The notes below the pieces were generated by a model. That model made no database searches, was not told the DNA's origin, and saw only the letters and a program-made list of their open reading frames with translations. The translations under genes were made by a program, and so were the position numbers. From NCBI GenBank assembly GCA_030737835.1, contig CM060850.1:12017571-12081570 (forward strand): DNA of 64,000 bases. Reading direction: 5' to 3'. Each line of letters starts with the position of its first letter. Position 1 is the first letter of the stretch. Source of the DNA: Acorus gramineus. Its lineage: Eukaryota; Streptophyta; Magnoliopsida; Acorales; Acoraceae. Shown piece by piece: positions 23,119-34,371 of the stretch.

Positions 23119-24209
23119 GTGAGGTATATAGTTTTTTTTTATAAAAAAATAAAATATATATTTTAATGAATTGTATGAATACATTTGTAGAAAATGTAAA
23201 ACATTTCTTATGAAATATTTATCTCATTAACACGAGTGTATTATGCTAACGAAACGTATAAGAATGGAATCAAGACTCACAAAAAAGATTGTGTATAACA
23301 GAGCTCGACCGATTGGATTAGCCCAGCAGGGCACAAGCCCATCTTCGACATGACATAACATGTTAGGTAGATAGACCGTGCTAGTCGGCCCCTCTCATCA
23401 GGCACTCAAAAACTACACAAGCACAGTTCGTCGAAGAAGAGTTACACGCTGACATGATAATTTGTCAATTGCCCGTGCTGTGTCATATCTTGTTTTCTGT
23501 ACCTATAATAATGACACTCGTAGATGAGGCTCACTCACCTAGTGATGGACACCACACCTTGACAAGGGATTATAGATAATTATGGGAATAATTAATGAGA
23601 TGATAATTTATTCCCATTTGATATAAAAAATAATTAAAATAAACTGTGAACAGTTGCCCCAATTTTAAAATGAAAAATAAAATATTTTGTTCCACCTAAA
23701 AGTTTCATTTATCCTCATTTTTTATTCTCATTTTAATAAATATAAATATGAACACAATTGATGGATGTTTTATCTCTTAAATTTAGGACAATTTATCTTT
23801 AAAACCTTAACTTCTTATCAAATCAGCGATATGTGTTTAGGGGGGGGGCGGGCGGCTGGGCTTCTAGCTCCTCAAGAGTCTTTATATGTATAAAAATAAA
23901 GTCAATGTCATAATCATATGAATTAAGACGCTAGCAGGAATTACAAAATGTCATAATCAAAATCTGAGTCTGGATCTGAACCGTCGGATAAAAAATCAAC
24001 CACAACGCGAATTCAAAAACGGCGGTCAAGATTTCGAATCAGGAATTACACGTGCAACCAACACAAGAAAAGGGAAAGTCATTTACGTAGAAGACGCTAG
24101 TCAATACAAAGTCAGACAAACAACGTTTACAATACATTCCATTTATTCCCGAAACACCCCCGCCCACCCCAAACCCACCTTCCGTACACAAAGGGACCCG
24201 ACCGTCATT
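23119..24209. other. intergenic DNA, no gene seen
   Basis: AT-rich with a GGGGGGGCGGGCGG patch at about 23840. It includes the 3' flank of the small membrane protein gene. No coding potential is recognised. Confidence 0.45.
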
Positions 24210-24524
24210 TCACTCCTCCTTCACCCGATCCACCACCTCCGCCGCGGCCTCACCATCCGGCGGCGGAGGCGGGCCGGCGACGTAGTCGAGGATCTCCTCG
24301 CCGGGGGCGGCGACCGGAGGCGGGAACGGGGAGAGCTTGGCGAAGGCGGCGACGGCGGAGAGGAAGAGAGCGGTGGAGAGGAGGAGGGGCCAGAAGAAGG
24401 CGACGATCTCGCGGAGGGAGGGGCCGAGGCTGAGGAGGGAGACGACGGCGAGGGAGGAGAGGGAGAGGATCAGGAGGTGGAGACGGTGTTGGTGGAGCAT
24501 TTCGAGGACCGGCGAAGACGCCAT
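24210..24524 (-). CDS. small two-segment membrane protein, function unknown
   Basis: A single uninterrupted exon encodes 104 residues from an ATG at 24524 to a TGA at 24210. Two hydrophobic stretches, about residues 15-33 (LHLLILSLSSLAVVSLLSL) and 41-62 (VAFFWPLLLSTALFLSAVAA), predict a membrane hairpin. They are followed by a proline-rich linker (SPFPPP, GPPPPPDG) and an acidic C-terminal tail (EVVDRVKEE). The reading frame is GC-rich and sharply unlike the AT-rich flanks, which supports real coding. It resembles the short intronless transmembrane proteins of unknown function found across flowering plants. No catalytic motif is visible, and I assign no function. Confidence 0.75.
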   Translation of the reverse strand: MASSPVLEMLHQHRLHLLILSLSSLAVVSLLSLGPSLREIVAFFWPLLLSTALFLSAVAAFAKLSPFPPPVAAPGEEILDYVAGPPPPPDGEAAAEVVDRVKEE

Positions 24525-24678
24525 TGGAGGGGTATTTTGGGAATTGTTTTTTCGTTTTGGCGGAGGAAGTGATTGGGGTTTTTTTTTGAAGGGGGAGAGA
24601 TGGTTTTGGAGGGTTGTCTGTGACTTTCTGATGTCTGAAGAGATTCCCTGATGTAGAATTTTTTTTTTTTTTTTTTAG

Positions 24679-25541
24679 GGAAATATCCATATAACCCCCT
24701 GTAAACTTTCAGAAATCCATGTAATCTCCTGATTTTTCTTAAAGTTCATATAACCAACCCCCTGAAAACACCTATGTATAGTTTTAAATCCATGACAGGT
24801 TTGATTATTCCATCACAAACTCGTCCCGTCTCATCCCATTTAGAAGAAAACGAAATTAAGAATATCAAATTTTTAAATATTTTTTTATTTTTTTTTAGAT
24901 TATAAACTAAATAATTATCTTATATAATAATATTACTTGATACATGTTTAAGTATTTTATCAATCGTAATAATAATATTAATGTATGATGAGCTAATTTT
25001 ACTTATGTATCATATTAATTCTGATGATATAAATAATTTAAATGGAGTATAATGGGGCGGGGTGGGTTTTGATTTTCAATCCAAACTCCATCTCATATCT
25101 TCATAGAGTTAGGACGAGTCGGGTTAGGGTTCGACATTTAGGGGACCAAACTCATCCCAATATGTTCGGGTAGAGGCGGGTTTCCCATTTATCTCATTTC
25201 ATTGTCATTCTTATCTATGTAGATCCAAATAATCGCATGAATTAAATTTTAGTTGACAGATGAACAAATATTCTGTTTGATCAATCCTGATTGAAAACAT
25301 AAAATATAGAAGAAAAAACTCTATAAATGACGATTTTACCCTTCTGAATATGATTTTTCATATTTTTAACACATTGTAGAAGGTTTTTGGTGTGTTGTGT
25401 TTTCAACCAGGGCCAACCAAACAAAACATTTATCATCTGCTATTGGAAGTTTAACTCAGGGGGCTATTTGGATTTATATATGTGTTTTAGGGGGTTATTT
25501 GAATTTCAGTTAAAACAGGGGTTTATACGGATTTTGGGCAG
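24679..25541. mobile_element. possible foldback repeat, related to the 10.6-kb element
   Basis: The left part has ATCCATATAACCCCCTG motifs and the right part has inverted GGGGGTTATTTG and CAGGGGTTTATACGG. This resembles the terminal motifs of the element at 10593-11337. Ends and target duplication could not be fixed. The centre has GGCGGGGTGGG/GGGACGAG-type inverted motifs and may be a nested insertion. Confidence 0.4.
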
Positions 25542-25705
25542 TTTAAGGAGTCTTTTTAATTATTGGTGGTACGTTTGTTTCCCAGAATGCCACTGGGTGC
25601 CTTTGATGAGCGTCCATTTCGTTCGTCCGGAGGTACTGTTTATTGAAACATATGTAGCTACATACGTAGTTAGTTGCCGTTTGAATAGAAACTTAAATTA
25701 TTTTA

Positions 25706-25744
<39 letters not shown>

Positions 25745-27038
25745 TTATAAGAATAGATAATTATATCAATGAAATAAATGATTTTTTTGTTGTATTTTTA
25801 ATTATTTTTATTAAAAAATGTAAAAAGGAAATTTTTGTTGTCTGGTTGAAGATAGATAAGTTATATATAAAGTATGAATAACATTTAAATAAAATTTTAT
25901 AAAATGTGAAAACATGATTTAACTTATGGGTTATTGATTTATAAAAAATGATGACAATTTATTTAATAGTGGGATCTTTTTTATACCAGTGAAATAAATT
26001 GAATGGAATAACACCATTTTAAAGGGGATTTAGAATATAAATACCAGCTTATTCTTATTTATTTTGTCATAGCCATATCCATCTATTCCTTCTAAACAAA
26101 CAACTTTTTAGCCTATTCTCCTCTTATTCTCTCATATTCTCCCCTAATTCCTCTACTCAAACAACTCTTATTAGTGGTATAGAGTAAAATATGGATATAC
26201 AACATTACAACCTAATCTATTTCACAGGTGCGCTGTTATACAATCATTTTTTTAAGTCTTATTTTTATTCTCATATAATTTATTGACAAAATATACTCAC
26301 GTTAACGAGATATAAATATATGTATCGTTAGGAAAAAAAATTATAATAATTGAGTCCATATAATTTATTATATATATGACATATTTCATAAAAGTATTTA
26401 CTTCGCTAATGTATTGTACAATTTAAAGAAATAAAATAGATGGGACTGAAATGGGACCGATAAAAGGATTGTGCATAATATTTCACTGGCACAGAGGGAT
26501 TCACAATTTCACATGCATGTCATATCATTATTCATATCTTATGTGCATTTGATCTATAATTTACCTTTAGCCAATCAAACAATAAATATTATAATTCTTA
26601 ACATAATTAATTTAAAACACAATCAAATAAAAATGTACTGTTATTTCTGTATTAAAACAACTGTGAAGTGTCGTGCATCCTGGCTGTCCATTGCAGACCC
26701 GAGATTGTTCATTCCACTTATTCCAAGAATGCCCCCCTTAAGATGCCCGGAGTTTCACTGTTCCAACGGAATTCCCAAAATACGCCCAGGGATAGTTTAG
26801 GCATTTTCGAATGATGACATCTTTCCTCTATCGTGTGTTTTGTCGGTCACTTTTTTTTGTTAAAATAAGGGATGGAATAGAATGGACGGCGGCTTTAGGT
26901 GGCCGTCATGTGGGCCCCGCTCGTCCTGACCGTTGGATTGATGGAATCTGGGGGGAGGGGGTGGTTGGTGGGGAAAGGAATCAGGTTTTTTGCATGGGGT
27001 GAAAGAAAGGAAGCCTTGTTTTTTATTTAATAGCTAGG
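25542..27038. other. intergenic DNA, no gene seen
   Basis: AT-rich, with a (TA)n tract at about 25709-25741 and many stops. A slightly GC-richer block lies at 26660-26990 but has no convincing reading frame or motif. Confidence 0.45.
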
Positions 27039-27836
27039 GATTGGGACATCTTTTGGGAGTTCTATAACTTTTATTTTTCCTTGGGAACTTGGAAGTGGTG
27101 ATTATTTTATTATTATATAATTTGTTTTTATTCTCTCGTGCAAGATGGTTTATCCCTTGCATTAACCTTTAAGACAAGTAAAGGAAACCATACATCTTAT
27201 GTATTGGTTTGATTCTTGACTATACTGCTTTAGGTTATATATTGGAGCCTTTATGGTAAAAAAAAAAAAAAACAACAACTAGGGAACATTGTTTGGGATC
27301 GTCTGTAGTGTGCTACATACTCCTCCTGGAACAACCAATACATTTTCGTCTCGTGTAAACTTACTATTAAGAGACTCTATTTTTGGTAAAAGTGAGTAGA
27401 GGATGGAGTTTTTTACCGGTAAGTTTACATGTGATGAAAATATATTGGTTATTATAAGGAGTTGTCTGTAGTACGCTATAGATGATTCGACTCCGCATTG
27501 TTAAAGTAGGGCTTCTCATGTCATTGAAAGATGAAAAGATGATGAATGAATAATCATATAATTTTGTAAGTGAAAGTCTATCATGTCCCATAATGTTGAT
27601 AATCTAAGAATCTCTTTGGTCTCTTTGTGATTGGGACATCTTTTGGGAGTTCTTTATTTTTTTATTACTTGGGAACTTAGAAGTGGTGATTATATATTAG
27701 TATATAATTTGTTTTTTATTCTCTCTTGCAACATGGTTTATCCCTTGCATTAACAGTTAAGACAACTAAAAGAAAACCATACATCATTTAGGTTTTGATT
27801 CTTTTGACTATATTGTTTTAGATTATATTGGAGCCT
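27039..27836. repeat. spaced direct repeat of ~210 bp
   Basis: 27039-27250 and 27629-27836 are direct copies, sharing GATTGGGACATCTTTTGGGA, GTTTATCCCTTGCATTAAC and ATTGGAGCCT. They are separated by about 380 bases of unrelated sequence. The gap also contains a diverged start of the downstream array (GTTGATAATCTAAGAATCTC). Confidence 0.8.
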
Positions 27837-29625
27837 TCTGACAAAATAATAATAAAAAAGCAAAAACAATGGGGGGCATTGCTTCTCATGTCATTCAAAG
27901 ATGATCAAGTCTATTATGTCCCATATTTGTTGATAATTTAAGAATCTCTCTAGTATTACTTTGGGTAATATTACACTCAGATCCGTTTTTAGCCCCAATT
28001 CTAGTCTTATATGCATCGATAGAGAATTTACGACGCATATGTTCATGTTAACAATGCCGCATATGTTTCGAAAGAATTTTTTTATATTTTATATAAATGC
28101 ATCCACGCAATTCATTGGAGTATATGCTTATGCTTCATTTTTTTATAAAAACATTTACCTCATTAAATGATGTATACTATATTTTTAAAAAATTCAAAAC
28201 ACATGGACACTAGAATTGAGGTTGAAAATTGGGCTGTACGTAACATTATCCTATTACTTTTTGTGTGTTCGTTTTTCTTCATCCCTATTCAATTTTCATG
28301 TCTATTTTTTTTTTCAACATTAGGTCCTGAATTCAAATCCAACGCATCTACTATCATCCCATCTAAATGACTTTAATTTTGACTCTATTTAAAAAAAAAA
28401 AGGTGTTTGAGCTAGTTTGCTGGTTGTTTGAGGCTTTCTCTCCGTTATAAAAATGAAAGGGATCCCCTACCTTATCTCAAAAAAAAAAAAAAGCTTAGCG
28501 GTCATAGCACAACGGTTTAGGGCTTAGCGGTGTTACCGATAGATCATGGGTTCGAGTCTATATTGTTGATCAAGTCTATCATGTCCCATATTGTTGATAA
28601 TTTAAGAATCTCTCTGGTATTTCTTTGGGTAATATTACACTTAGATCCCTTTTCAGCCCCAATTCCAGTCTTACATGCGTCGATAGAGAATTAACGACGC
28701 ATATGCTCATGTTAACAAGGCCGCATATGCTTCGAAAGAATTTTTTTACATTTTATATAAATGCATCCACGCAATTTATTGGAGTATATGCTTCATTTTT
28801 TTATAAAAGCGTGTACCTCATTAGATGAGGTATACTATATTTTTAAAAAATTCAAAACACATGTACACTGGAATTGAGATTGAAAATTGGGCTATACGTA
28901 ACATTATCCTATTACTTTTTGTGTGTTCGTTTTTCTTCATCCCTATTCAATTTTCATGTCTATTTTTTTTTTCAACATTAGGTCCTGAATTCAAATCCAA
29001 CTCATCTACTATGATCCCATCTAAATGACTTTAATTTTGACTCTATTTAAAAAAAAAAAAAGGTGTTTGAGCTAGTTTGCTGGTTGTTTGAGGCTTTCTC
29101 TCCGTTATAAAAATGAAAGGGATCCCCTACCTTATCTAAAAAAAAAAAAAAGCTTAGCGGTCATAGCACAACGGTTTAGGGTTTAGCGGTGTTACCGATA
29201 GATCATGGGTTCGAGTCTATATTATTGATCAAGTCTATCATGTCCCATATTGTTGATAATTTAAGAATCTCTCTGGTATTTCTTTGGGTAATATTACACT
29301 CAGATCTCTTTCCAGCCCCAATTCTAGTCTTATATGCGTCGATAGAGAATTAACGACGCATGTAGATACCCCATTTTGATCGGTCAGAACTGTGAAACAC
29401 TTATTATTTGTGATATCTTAGTTTGCAGCTCTAAGCCCGGATGATCTTCCCGAAGTCTAATCACTTGAGTAGGGAAAGGGAAGAAAAGAAAGCATGAGCG
29501 CAACAAGTTCTTAAAAGAAAGCTCAAGAAAAGCAGTACCATCGCCCAGAACGGTTAAGCCTTGGGTTGTTGTACAAGACATGAAAATCTCTCTGGTGACT
29601 AAGACAAGCGACCACCCACCCGTCG

Positions 29626-29850
29626 TACTGGACGACCTTTCTGAGGACTGTCGACTTCGACGATCTCTGAAAGGATTGTCGAACTGGACGATCTTTCTGA
29701 GGATCGTCGACTTCGACGATCTCTGAAAGGATTGTCGAACTGGACGATCTTTCTGAGGATCGTCGACTTCGACGATCTTTGAAAGGATTGTCGAACTGGA
29801 CGATCTTTCTGAGGATTGTCGACTTCGACGATCTTTGGGGGGATTGTCGA
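29626..29850. repeat. four 56-bp tandem repeats inside the LTR
   Basis: The unit is ACTGGACGATCTTTCTGAGG followed by ATCGTCGACTTCGACGATCT and TGAAAGGATTGTCGA. About four copies are present with few differences. The unit is rich in GTCGAC/GACGATC palindromes and lies about 200 bases upstream of the LTR TATA box, a position suited to a promoter enhancer. Confidence 0.9.
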
Positions 29851-30138
29851 CCTCGACCATGGGATGACGGATCGTCAAAAATACTGGGATAAGTTCAGCT
29901 CGGAAAGGACGGCATGGCTCGATTTTTTTCGCCTCTCCACCGACGTCAGCCACTTCGGGTGAACGTGGGAGCGTCGTGGGGCAATGACTTCCCCAAACAG
30001 GTGTCAAGAAGGTGGTGGTCGTTTGGGGCTATAAAAGGGAGGCGTTTGGAGGGGGAGAGCCATCTAGGAAACACCATCTTTACCCACCTTTTACTCCCCA
30101 ACGCCTCTCCTAGCCACCCCACTCGAGACCAGCGACCT

Positions 30139-30375
30139 TTCACCACCCTCCACCCTCCATTTCCGAGCACCACCACCTCCTACACCAGCAGCCACCCCAA
30201 ACAACCACCCACCACTCTCACCTACCACCTAACCCCTCCCATTCCTCTCCAAAAGCCACCCATCCGAACCCACCTTGTTCTTTATCACCAACAGCCCTCT
30301 CAACACTCTCCACCCTCCGTTTCCGAGCACCACCACCCCCTACGCCGGCAGCCACTCCAAACAACCACCCACCAC
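30139..30375. repeat. direct repeat of ~70 bp in the LTR leader
   Basis: Two copies (about 30139-30212 and 30305-30375) share CACCCTCC, TTTCCGAGCACCACCACC and CCAAACAACCACCCACCAC. Confidence 0.75.
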
Positions 30376-33099
30376 ACCTCCCTACCCTCACTTGCCTTCC
30401 CTTTCCTTTTTTTTTTTCTTCTCTTTTTTTTACTTAAGAGAACTTGTATAACATATCATTTCCTAAAAGAACTTGTATAAGGTTGTAACAAACTTACTAA
30501 ATCTAATAAATATAAGTTTAATCAAAGTTGAGAGTGTTGGAGTACATCATTGGACTTTTATCAGTTCTTTTGGAAACTATACGCAGCTGGCGGACGACCC
30601 TAACTTGGATCGTTGGTCAGTTGGTCTAGGGACCATTTGAACACTCCCCTTTGCAAGTTTGGGTACCTCCCAAGGACTACTAACCCCTTTTGTTTTATTT
30701 TGTTTACTTTATTCGTCATTTACTGCTTTATATGTTTGTTATTACTCTTTTATATACTGTTTATATGTTGCTTTTTTTTGTTTTTCTTCGTTCCTTGCTA
30801 ACATAAACCTCCCACTAATTTTGTTAAATTTTTTTTTAGAGTTAACCCCCGACAACCCCCCCTGGTTCGTCGACCTTCCCTCTTTAACTCGCCGAACTCG
30901 ACAATCCAATCATAGTTTGTCGAACCCGACCATCCACCCATAGTTTGTCAATCTCGACAACTCCCCCGTGGTTCGTCGAGACCAACAATCCCTTCTAGTT
31001 CATCAATCTCCAGTCTATTGACCAGAAAGAACACCCTTTTTTATCCCATTTACCGACCTTGCACAAAAAAAGAAGTATCTTTCTCTCTCTTTGGGTTTGC
31101 AGGATCAATCTGAGCTTAAACACCTCAAGGCACGGCCGGCCGTGATCCTTGAGAGGAGAACCCGCATCCCTCGTTGAAGGCGAGTAATAACAGAAGAAAT
31201 CTTCTTTTCTTGCTTTTGAGGAAAAGCAAGTGGCGATCACACCAACGTCCCTGGAAGCGGTCGGGCAACCTTGGACGATCCATCAAGTGGTGATTCGAAA
31301 CGCCGTGTGCGTGACGGAACCAAACTTGAAGGAACCCGGATTCACGACCAACGCCGTGTCAAAATCCAACACCGACAATATGCTCACGTTAACAAGGCCG
31401 CATATGCTTCGAAAGAATTTTTTTACATTTTATATTATATAAATACATCCACGCAATTCATTGAAATATATGCTTCATTTTTTTATAAAAGCATGTACCT
31501 CATTAGATGAGGTATACTATATTTTTAAAAAATTCAAAACACATGTACACTGAAATTGAGGTTGAAAATTAGGCTGTACGTAACATTATCCTATTACTTT
31601 TTGTGTGTTCATTTTTCTTCATCCCTATTCAATTTTCATGTCTATTTTTTTTTTCAACATTAGGTCCTGAATTCAAATCCAACGCATCTACTATGATCCC
31701 ATCTAAATGACTTTAATTTTGACTCTATTTAAAAAAAAAAAAAGTGTTTGAGCTAGTTTGCTGGTTGTTTGAGGCTTTCTCTCCGTTATAAAAATGAAAG
31801 GGATCCCCTACCTTATCTAAAAAAAAAAAAGGCTTAGCGGTCATAGCACAACGGTTTAGGGCTTAGCGGTGTTACCGATAGATCATGGGTTCGAGTCTAT
31901 ATTGTTGATCAAGTCTATCATGTCTCATATTGTTGATAATTTAAGAATCTCTCTGGTATTTCTTTGGGTAATATTACACTCAGATCCCTTTCCAGCCCCA
32001 ATTCCAGTCTTACATGCGTCGATAGAGAATTAACGACGCATATGCTCATGTTAACAAGGCCGCATATGCTTCGAAAGAATTTTTTTACATTTTATATAAA
32101 TGCATCCACGCAATTTATTGGAGTATATGCTTCATTTTTTTATAAAAGCGTGTACCTCATTAGATGAGGTATACTATATTTTTAAAAAATTCAAAACACA
32201 TGTACACTAGAATTGAGATTGAAAATTGGGCTATACGTAACATTATCCTATTACTTTTTGTGTGTTCGTTTTTCTTCATCCCTATTCAATTTTCATGTCT
32301 ATTTTTTTTTTCAACATTAGGTCTTGAATTCAAATCCAACTCATCTACTATGATCCCATATAAATGACTTTAATTTTGACTCTATTTAAAAAAAAAAGGT
32401 GTTTGAGCTAGTTTGCTGGTTGTTTGAGGCTTTTGTTTTCTTGTGCTTTCTCTCCGTTATAAAAATGAAAGGGATCCCCTACCTTATCTCAAAAAAAAAA
32501 AAGGCTTAGCGGTCATAGCACAACGGTTTAGGGCTTAGCGGTGTTACCGATAGATCATGGGTTCGAGTCTATATTGTTGATCAAGTCTATCATGTCCCAT
32601 ATTGTTGATAATTTAAGAATCTCTCTGGTATTTCTTTGGGTAATATTACACTCAGATCCCTTTCCAGCCCCAATTCCAGTCTTACATGCGTCGATAGAGA
32701 ATTAACGACGCATATGCTCACGTTAACAAGGCCGCATATGCTTCGAAAGAATTTTTTTACATTTTATATAAATGCATCCACGCAATTTATTGGAGTATAT
32801 GCTTCATTTTTTTATAAAAGCATGTACCTCATTAGATGAGGTATACTATATTTTTAAAAAATTTAAAACACATGTACATTGGAATTGAGGTTAAAAATTG
32901 GGCTGTACGTAACATTATCCTATTACTTTTTGTGTGTTTGTTTTTCTTCATCCCATCTAAATGACTTTAATTTTGACTCTATTTTAAAAAAAAGGTGTTT
33001 GAGCTAGTTTGCTGGTTGTTTGAGGCTTTTGTTTTCTTGTGCTTTCTCTCCGTTATAAAATTGAAAGGGATCCCCTACCTTATCTCAAAAAAAAAAAAA

Positions 33100-33310
33100 G
33101 GCTTAGCGGTCATAGCACAACAGTTTAGGATTTAGCGGTGTTATCGATAGACCCTAGGTTCAAGTCTTGACGCTGACTTACCCACTTTTTTGTTAGCGAT
33201 TATTCGAAAAAAAATTTCATAGATTAGGGCAAACAGACGGAGGTAGCCTTCCCAGCTCGACCGTAAAGTCAGCCACGGAGGGTCCCTTCGATATAAAAAA
33301 AAAAGAAAAA
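33100..33310 (+). mobile_element. full-length tRNA-derived SINE
   Basis: The head (GGCTTAGCGGTCATAGCACA) holds an A-box-like TAGCACAACAGTT and a B-box GGTTCAAGTCT (33157-33167), the internal promoter of RNA polymerase III. The body contains CTGACTTACCC, GGAGGTAGCCTTCCCAGCTC and GTCAGCCACGGAGGGTCCC, ending TTCGATATAAAAAA. The same family lies at 10029 (fragment), 13963 (-) and 44418 (-). Its head is repeated in each unit of the tandem array. Confidence 0.9.
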
Positions 33311-33542
33311 GGGCCCGTTACTTCTTCAAATACAAGAGTAGGAGCCAGGCTTTCTTTAAAAAGCTCTAGACTATTATGTAATATATCATTATGTAGCCTT
33401 AATATGCTTAGATTGCGACCCTCTTACATTATTTTGTTTTTCTCTTTTCATCTTACCCCTATTCAGATAATCTATTTTGTTAATCTAATGAAATAGATAT
33501 GTCTATTAATTATCTAAAAAAAAAATGCTTGGATTGCAATTT
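33311..33542. other. short intergenic gap, no gene seen
   Basis: AT-rich spacer between the array and the Pack-MULE-like element. Confidence 0.5.
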
Positions 33543-34362
33543 GGGGGCATTTATTTCCACCCCAAATGTTATTCAACCCACCCTGAAAATTAAAATTTTT
33601 ATTTATTTTTAATAGAGCCCAACCCACCCCCAACTATTCATTACCTTCCCTGACTTCCTCTCCCAATCCCAAACCCTCCTTCCTCTGCTCCGACCACGGC
33701 CTCTTCAACGGCAACGGCGACGTCGCGCTCATCCTCTGTTTTGCCCTCCTCTCAATTGGTGTCAGTCGCCACCCCCACCTCCCCGATCGCCCGCCTCATC
33801 CACCTTGGAAACCCCAAAATCACCGTCATCACATCAACCACTACGTGCAAGCTCTCCAAGCCGCTCTGTTGCGCGGCCGTGCTCATCTACTCGAACCGGT
33901 TCCAGTTCCTGATTTCGATGCATGACGGATCGTCCACCGTCGAAGCCGAGACAACGACGACCACGTTGCAGTCGGATCCAGCAGTGATCTAGTTCTCTTC
34001 AGGGATTAGAGGAGGAGAGGAGGTTGGGGGGATGTCGCTAAGGAGGAAGTGGTCGGAAAGGAGGTTGGGGGGGTGGGGGGGAGGATCCTCTGGTCACGGT
34101 AGACGAGAAGGGGAGAGACTCGGTTGTGCGACGAGGGAGTAGGTAGTAATGGTGGTGGTTTTGGTGAAGTGGTATCCACATGGACACCGCCGTTGCCGAC
34201 GCCGACGTCGGTCCCACCATGTCCGACGTGACCAGAGGAGGTTTGGAGGAGGAAAGGAGGTTTGTCGAAGACTAGGGGTGGGTTTGGTTCTATTAAGAAA
34301 ATGAAATTTTTAATTTTTTAGGGGTGGGTTGAATATTTGGTGGGGTGGAAGTAAAGCTCCCC
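33543..34362. mobile_element. Pack-MULE-like element with GC-rich cargo
   Basis: The inverted ends are GGGGGCATTTATTTCCACCC on the left and GGGTGGAAGTAAAGCTCCCC on the right. The inverted similarity extends about 90 bases inward (ATTCAACCCACCC / GGGTGGGTTGAAT). A perfect 9-bp duplication, TTGCAATTT, lies at 33534-33542 and 34363-34371. The interior, about 33650-34260, is strikingly GC-rich against the AT-rich flanks and looks like captured exon DNA. Its longest plus frame (33741-33992, 83 codons) matches no family I recognise. No transposase is present. Confidence 0.88.
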
Positions 34363-34371
34363 TTGCAATTT

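Larger units (their letters stand above)
29361..31376 (+). mobile_element. solo LTR of a probable Ty3/gypsy-type retrotransposon
   Basis: This 2.0-kb block interrupts array unit 3 exactly between GACGCA and ATATGCTC. It starts TGTAGATACCCCATTTTG and ends CCAACACCGACA (TG...CA). A TATAAAAG box lies at 30030-30037 and an AATAAATATAA polyadenylation-like site at about 30507, so it reads on the plus strand. It contains no gag-pol sequence and its ends do not repeat each other, so it is a single LTR rather than a whole element. No clean 5-bp duplication is preserved. Open frames of up to about 200 codons inside have no family resemblance. Confidence 0.78.
27903..33310. repeat. five-unit ~665-bp tandem array ending in a full SINE
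   Basis: Units start at 27903, 28568, 29227, 31907 and 32579, each at GATCAAGTCTAT. Copies are very similar and about 659-672 bases long. Each unit runs through AAGAATCTCTCTGGTATT, ACGACGCATATGCTC and GCTAGTTTGCTGGTTGTTTG, then a poly(A) stretch, and ends with the first ~70 bases of a tRNA-derived SINE (GGTCATAGCACAACGGTTTA ... GGGTTCGAGTCT). Only the last unit has the rest of the SINE. Unit 3 is split by a ~2-kb LTR. Unit 5 has an internal deletion of about 75 bases between two CATCCC motifs. The open frames of about 67 codons repeated in each unit are by-products of the repetition. Confidence 0.92.

Noticed and set aside
29914-30480. Open frame of 188 codons rich in Pro, His and Thr
   Set aside because: It lies wholly inside the solo LTR, arises from CCACC-rich repeats, and has no family resemblance. 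The start region overlaps the LTR promoter.
27961-32839. Several near-identical 67-codon open frames (MGNITLRS... and MRYTIFLKN...)
   Set aside because: They recur because the ~665-bp unit is tandemly repeated. They lack promoter spacing, conserved domains or codon bias.
28495-33175. tRNA-like sequences with A- and B-boxes
   Set aside because: They are SINE heads. They do not fold into a complete tRNA cloverleaf with acceptor stem and usable anticodon loop.
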